The notes under the pieces: model-generated
The model's database searches: none
Told to the model about the DNA's origin: nothing
Seen by the model: the letters and a program-made list of their open reading frames with translations, nothing else
Shown: piece after piece, positions 27,884 through 33,961 of the stretch
How the letters are laid out: each line of letters begins with the position of its first letter
Position numbering within the stretch: the stretch's first letter is position 1
Assembly: GCA_947629535.1 (NCBI GenBank)
Contig: CANREC010000009.1
Coordinates: 1 to 33,961 of the forward strand
From: an uncultured Clostridia bacterium
GTDB lineage: Bacteria; Bacillota; Clostridia; Christensenellales; Borkfalkiaceae
Direction of reading: 5' to 3'
DNA: 33,961 bases
Program-made: the position numbers and the translations under genes

Positions 27884-28939
27884 ATGTTGATCTCCTGCTG
27901 TATGATCGTACGGGACGAGGCGGACACCCTCCCCCGCTGTCTCGGGAGCGCCGCGGGGCTCTTTGACGAGCTCGTCATCGTTGACACGGGCTCCGTGGAC
28001 GAAACGCTGAAAATCGCGTCCTATCATACCAAAAACGTATATTCCCTTCCGTGGACGGACGACTTCTCCCGTGCGCGGAATGCGGCGTTCTCGCACGCGA
28101 CGGGAGACTATCTCCTGTGGCTCGACGCCGACGACGTCGTCGAACGGGCAGATCTTTCGGCCTTCCGAGCCTTCCTCGAAAGGGAGCGGCCCGACATGGT
28201 CTATTGCCCCTACATCTCGGGCCCGCTCGTCTATGAGCGGGAGAGATTCCTGCGGCGGGAGGCAAACTTTGCGTTTGTCGGGCGGGTGCACGAGGCGATC
28301 CCCCCGCGGGGGAATGTCCTGCGCTATCCCCTCTCCGTCCGCCATCTGCCCGAGGGGAAACCGCACGGGCGGCGCAATCTCGACATCTATCTGAAGTGGG
28401 CCGCCGAGGAGCCCCTTTCTCCGCGCGACCTGTTTTACTACGGCAGGGAGCTCTATGAAAACAGGCTGTATCACGAGGCGGCGGGGGTGCTCGAACGCAT
28501 GCTCTCGGGCGAGGGTTGGTACGTCAACAAGATCGCGGCGTGCGAGGTCCTCTCTCACTGTTTTGAGCACATAGGTTGCGAAAAAGAGGCTCTTGGCGCC
28601 CTCTTTCAAAGCTTTCAATTCGGCGAGCCGCGGGCCTTTATCCTGTGTGAGATCGGGAGAATTTTTCTGAAACGGGGGGAACTGCGCGAGGCGGCTTTTT
28701 GGTACGAGAGCGCCCTCTCCTGCCGTGACCATACGGCCGAGGGGGACTTTGAAGAGCCCGACGCGCGGAGCATCACGCCCCTTCTTCAGCTCGTCGTGTG
28801 CCATTGGCGGCTCGGCGACCGCGAGAGAGCGTACGCGTTCCACAAAAAAGCGGAGGCCATCGCCCCCGCGCATCCCTCTGTCGTGTTCAACCGTTATTTT
28901 TTTGAAAGTGCCCACCACCCGGACAATGCGTCATCCTGA
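27884..28939 (+). CDS. Family 2 glycosyltransferase (with TPR-like C-terminal half)
   Basis: MLISCCMIVRDEADTLPRCLGSAAGLFDELVIVDTGSVDET..., LLWLDADDVV, FVGRVHEAI; SD AGAGAGG upstream. Confidence 0.92.
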   Translation: MLISCCMIVRDEADTLPRCLGSAAGLFDELVIVDTGSVDETLKIASYHTKNVYSLPWTDDFSRARNAAFSHATGDYLLWLDADDVVERADLSAFRAFLERERPDMVYCPYISGPLVYERERFLRREANFAFVGRVHEAIPPRGNVLRYPLSVRHLPEGKPHGRRNLDIYLKWAAEEPLSPRDLFYYGRELYENRLYHEAAGVLERMLSGEGWYVNKIAACEVLSHCFEHIGCEKEALGALFQSFQFGEPRAFILCEIGRIFLKRGELREAAFWYESALSCRDHTAEGDFEEPDARSITPLLQLVVCHWRLGDRERAYAFHKKAEAIAPAHPSVVFNRYFFESAHHPDNASS

Positions 28940-28982
28940 AAGGAACGAAGGATCTACTTGAAAAAAGTCCCCCGCTCATTCT

Positions 28983-29071
28983 GCCCCGCGCGCATTCTTA
29001 TTGCACCAAGCGCGGCACGAGGAGCGTAGCGACGAAGTAGCGTAGCCGAAGGATCCCTGCAAATGGGCGGA
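28983..29071 (+). repeat. Dispersed intergenic repeat; copies at 5..43 (inverted) and in part at 33861..33884
   Basis: 38/39 match to the reverse complement of 5..43; gaaggatccctgcaaatgggcgga matches 33861..33884 at 22/24. Confidence 0.85.
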
Positions 29072-29080
29072 GCAGATAAG

Positions 29081-29115
29081 GCTCCTCCCGAGGAGGAGCT
29101 GTCACCGCAGGTGAC
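29081..29115. repeat. Tandem perfect small palindromes
   Basis: gctcctcc-cga-ggaggagc (29081-29099) followed by gtcacc-gca-ggtgac (29101-29115). Confidence 0.85.
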
Positions 29116-29160
29116 TGAGGTGGGCATGTTCGGCGCCCATTGGCTGCCCCCGTGTCCCCC

Positions 29161-29262
29161 GCGTCATCCTGAGCCGCCGCCATAGGCGGCGTGTCGAAGG
29201 ATCCCGAAAAACGAAGTCCGTTTTTTCATCCTCGGGATCCATCGCTACGCTCTGAATGACGC
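29161..29262. repeat. About 100-bp imperfect palindrome with matching inverted ends (non-coding, MITE/BIME-like)
   Basis: Ends gcgtcat...atgacgc; inner ggatcccga/tcgggatcc; core aaaaacg-aagtc-cgttttt; internal gccgcc/ggcggc hairpin. Confidence 0.75.
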
Positions 29263-29344
29263 ATTGTCAGCGAGCGCAACCCCCTCCCCTACCCCTCCCC
29301 CTTCAACGAGGGAGGGCGAGATACAGGCTCAGGATGATCGTTTC

Positions 29345-30880
29345 CTACTCCCACTCGATGGTTGCGGGGGGTTTTGAGGTGATGTCATAGACGACGCGGT
29401 TGGCGTGCTTGACTTCCCCCGTGATGCGGTTCGAGACCCTCTCCAACACTTCATAGGGAATGCGGGCCCAATCAGCCGTCATGGCGTCGGCGCTCGTAAC
29501 GGCGCGGAGCGCGATGACGTTCTCATACGTTCTGAAATCCCCCTGCACGCCCACCGTCTTGCTGTCCGTGATGACGGCGAAGTACTGCCAGATCTCCTTC
29601 TCGAGGCCCGCCTTGAAGATCTCCTCGCGGAAGATAGCGTCGGCGTCGCGGAGCGTCTCGAGCTTTTCTTCGGTGACTTCGCCCATGATCCTGATGGCGA
29701 GCGCGGGCCCCGGGCAGGGCTGCCGCCAGACGATGCTGTCCGAAAGGCCGAGCTCCGTCCCCAATTTCCGCACTTCGTCCTTGAAGAGGTCGCGGAGAGG
29801 CTCGACGATCTCCTTGAAGTCGATGACGTCGGGGAGCCCGCCCACATTGTGATGGGACTTGATGACCGCGCTCTTCCCCTTTCCGCTCTCGATGACGTCG
29901 GGATAGATGGTCCCCTGCACCAAAAAATCGACGGCGCCGATCTTCTTTGCCTCTTTTTCGAACACTTCGATGAAGAGCTTGCCGATGATCTTACGTTTCT
30001 GTTCAGGGTCGGTGACGCCCTTTAAGGCGGTCAGAAAGAGCGGCCCCGCGTCGGCCTTCACGAGGTCCATGCCGAGCTCCTCGCCGAACACGCGCATGAC
30101 TTCCTCCGTCTCGCCCTTCCTGTGGAGACCGTGGTCGACGAACACACAGACGAGCTGTTTCCCGACGGCACGGTGGACGAGCGTTGCGGCGACGGCCGAA
30201 TCGACCCCGCCCGAGAGCGCACAGAGCACCTTCTTTCCGCCGATCTTTTCTCTGAGACGCGCGACCTGCTCCTGCACGACATTCTGCATCGACCAGTCCC
30301 CCTTGGCACCGCAGACGGCATAGAGGAAGTTTTTGAGCACTCGGTCCCCGTATTCGGAATGGGCGACTTCGGGGTGGAACTGCACGCCGTAGAGCTTTCG
30401 CCCGTCATCGCCGTAGACGGCGACGGGACAGCTCTCCGTGGACGCGAGGACCTTGCACCCCGCGGGCAGCTCTTCGACGCGGTCGGTATGGCTCATCCAA
30501 CAGACGCTCCTTTGGGGCACCCCGCCGAGCAGGGCGTCCTCTCCGCAGAGGATGAGCTCCTTCTTGCCGTACTCGCTCGCCGCGGCACGGACGACGCTCC
30601 CGCCGCGCTTATAGGCGATGAGCTGACAGCCGTAGCAGATGCCGAGAATGGGGATCCCGAGTTCAAAGACGCCCTTATCGACGTCGGGAGCGTTTTCCGC
30701 ATAGACGCTGTTGGGTCCGCCCGTGAAGATGATGCCGATGGGGCCGAACGCCCTGATCTCCGCGGCGGTCATCTCCGAGGGTTTGAGCTCGCAGTAGACG
30801 CCAAGGTCGCGCACGCGCCGCGCGATGAGTTGATTGTATTGCCCGCCGAAGTCGAGCACGAGGATCTTCTGGTGTTGCAT
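29345..30880 (-). CDS. guaA: GMP synthase (glutamine-hydrolysing)
   Basis: [45 protein letters not shown]-type GATase; [20 protein letters not shown]-loop; C-terminal [18 protein letters not shown]. Confidence 0.98.
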   Translation of the reverse strand: MQHQKILVLDFGGQYNQLIARRVRDLGVYCELKPSEMTAAEIRAFGPIGIIFTGGPNSVYAENAPDVDKGVFELGIPILGICYGCQLIAYKRGGSVVRAAASEYGKKELILCGEDALLGGVPQRSVCWMSHTDRVEELPAGCKVLASTESCPVAVYGDDGRKLYGVQFHPEVAHSEYGDRVLKNFLYAVCGAKGDWSMQNVVQEQVARLREKIGGKKVLCALSGGVDSAVAATLVHRAVGKQLVCVFVDHGLHRKGETEEVMRVFGEELGMDLVKADAGPLFLTALKGVTDPEQKRKIIGKLFIEVFEKEAKKIGAVDFLVQGTIYPDVIESGKGKSAVIKSHHNVGGLPDVIDFKEIVEPLRDLFKDEVRKLGTELGLSDSIVWRQPCPGPALAIRIMGEVTEEKLETLRDADAIFREEIFKAGLEKEIWQYFAVITDSKTVGVQGDFRTYENVIALRAVTSADAMTADWARIPYEVLERVSNRITGEVKHANRVVYDITSKPPATIEWE

Positions 30881-30895
30881 GGGTCCCTCCGTTGG

Positions 30896-30920
30896 AAAAA
30901 CGCCCGCGTGGGGCGTTTTT
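30896..30920 (-). terminator. Terminator-like hairpin in the guaB-guaA intergenic gap
   Basis: AAAAACGCCC-CACGC-GGGCGTTTTT, 42-bp gap, followed by the guaA SD GGAGGG. Confidence 0.75.
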
Positions 30921-30922
30921 GT

Positions 30923-32993
<2,071 letters not shown>

Positions 32994-33023
32994 GGCTTTC
33001 CGCCTTGAGATCGTATTTTATTT

Positions 33024-33052
33024 ATTCTATCATACACGCAAAAAAAAAGCAA
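33024..33052 (-). promoter_or_regulatory. Putative extended -10 promoter for the 207-aa gene/guaB set
   Basis: Minus strand TTGCTT - 17 nt - TAGAAT with TGA immediately before the -10 (TGn motif). Confidence 0.5.
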
Positions 33053-33106
33053 CCGTATCGACCTAAAAAAGTCATGAACTTTCCCTCAATTTCATAGGTA
33101 TAGAGC

Positions 33107-33766
33107 ATGAAAAAACCCTTTATCCCGCTGTTTTTGGCGCTCCTTTTCCCCCTCTTCCTCTCGGGATGCGGAAAACAATACGACTATACCGCCCACATCT
33201 CCGAACTCCGCTCGGATATCTTCAGAGCAGAGACGGACGAGTTCTCCGTGACGCTCTCCTGCGTCTCCCGCGAGTACCCCTACGCCGCCGACGGCGTCGC
33301 CTGCCCGAGATCGGACGTCGTCGAGATCTCCCTCGTCCCCGCCTCGGCCGTCGATGAGGTCTCTGTCTATTTCAAGACAGAGACGGGCGAGCAGGGCGGA
33401 GAGATGTCCTTCCGCAATGCCTTCGCCGACTACTTCTTCTCCGAAAGCGTCAGCGCATTCCCCCAAAGTACCGTCTCTATGCGCGTTATTTGGGGCGGAG
33501 AGACCCGCGAGGTCACGGCAACGAGTGTCAGGACGGAAGAGACGCTCAAGCCCGATGAGGCCCTTGAAAAGGCCATTACGGCCGAGAAGGAACGCATCGA
33601 GAGAATGACGAACGGCGCCTTCCTCGGCGAGTTCCATGTGCGGCTCCTGCGGCGGGACAAGAATTACTATTATGTGGGGATCATCGATCGGGACGGGGAG
33701 ACGCTTTCGCTCCTTCTCGACAGCATCTCGGGCGAGGTCCTCGCCCGCCGCGACACAAGAGTGTGA
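33107..33766 (+). CDS. Small lipoprotein of unknown function, 219 aa
   Basis: Signal peptide and lipobox MKKPFIPLFLALLFPLFLSGCGKQYDYTAHI; intact ORF. Confidence 0.85.
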   Translation: MKKPFIPLFLALLFPLFLSGCGKQYDYTAHISELRSDIFRAETDEFSVTLSCVSREYPYAADGVACPRSDVVEISLVPASAVDEVSVYFKTETGEQGGEMSFRNAFADYFFSESVSAFPQSTVSMRVIWGGETREVTATSVRTEETLKPDEALEKAITAEKERIERMTNGAFLGEFHVRLLRRDKNYYYVGIIDRDGETLSLLLDSISGEVLARRDTRV

Positions 33767-33773
33767 GACGGTT

Positions 33774-33886
33774 TGGAATGCCCCTCATCCGTCACGGCTA
33801 CGCCGTGCCACCTTCCCCCCTCAGGGTGAAGGCTTTGTGCTCATTCTGAGGGCGATGCCCGAAGGATCCCAGCAAACGGGCGGAAT
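33774..33886 (+). repeat. Intergenic palindromic/dispersed repeat mosaic
   Basis: cacggc-tac-gccgtg hairpin and gaaggatcccagcaaacgggcgga shared (22/24) with 29048..29071. Confidence 0.7.
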
Positions 33887-33889
33887 CTA

Positions 33890-33918
33890 TTGACAATACA
33901 CATTCATTATGTTATAAT
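33890..33918 (+). promoter_or_regulatory. Perfect-consensus sigmaA/sigma70 promoter
   Basis: TTGACA (33890-33895) - 17 nt - TATAAT (33913-33918). Confidence 0.9.
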
Positions 33919-33924
33919 GAACAC

Positions 33925-33961
33925 AAGCAACAAGGGCCCCTGCCCGGCGGTTGGCTCCTTT
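33925..33961 (+). ncRNA. Possible 5' end of a stable RNA (SRP/4.5S-like candidate), truncated by the window end
   Basis: Consensus promoter directly upstream; no start codon or SD in the following nucleotides; GC-rich ggGCCCCTGCCCGGCGGTTGGCTCC start resembles a structured RNA 5' arm. The 3' half is not visible. Confidence 0.3.

Noticed and set aside
27770-28918. 382-aa minus-strand ORF opposite the GT2 gene
   Set aside because: The plus-strand GT2 has clear catalytic motifs and an SD; the minus ORF has neither.

Overview
The window looks like a chromosomal segment of a moderately GC-rich Firmicutes/Clostridia-type bacterium (taxonomy inferred from gene content and Shine-Dalgarno style; not tested). 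About 27 kb of it (roughly 250-27471) is one minus-strand block of cell-surface genes: a 3219-aa lipoprotein with InlB-type repeats and BspA-like leucine-rich repeats; then a tightly packed seven-gene cluster (TM protein with a Gly-rich tail, MoxR AAA+ ATPase, DUF58 protein, BatA-like VWA protein, larger VWA membrane protein, LRR_5 lipoprotein, 1725-aa InlB-repeat lipoprotein); then a collagen-like GXY protein with a Cys-rich N-terminus. Several junctions are translationally coupled: TAATG between MoxR and DUF58, ATGA between DUF58 and BatA, and ATGA between the VWA protein and the LRR lipoprotein. To the right are a plus-strand GT2 glycosyltransferase, an intergenic mosaic of palindromic dispersed repeats, a 207-aa protein-guaB-guaA set (minus) with a terminator-like hairpin between guaB and guaA, a small plus-strand lipoprotein, and a consensus sigmaA promoter at the right edge that probably drives a truncated stable RNA. 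The best candidate for an undescribed system is the MoxR/DUF58/VWA module coupled to giant LRR/InlB surface lipoproteins. The very long plus-strand ORFs opposite these genes are judged to be antisense shadows.
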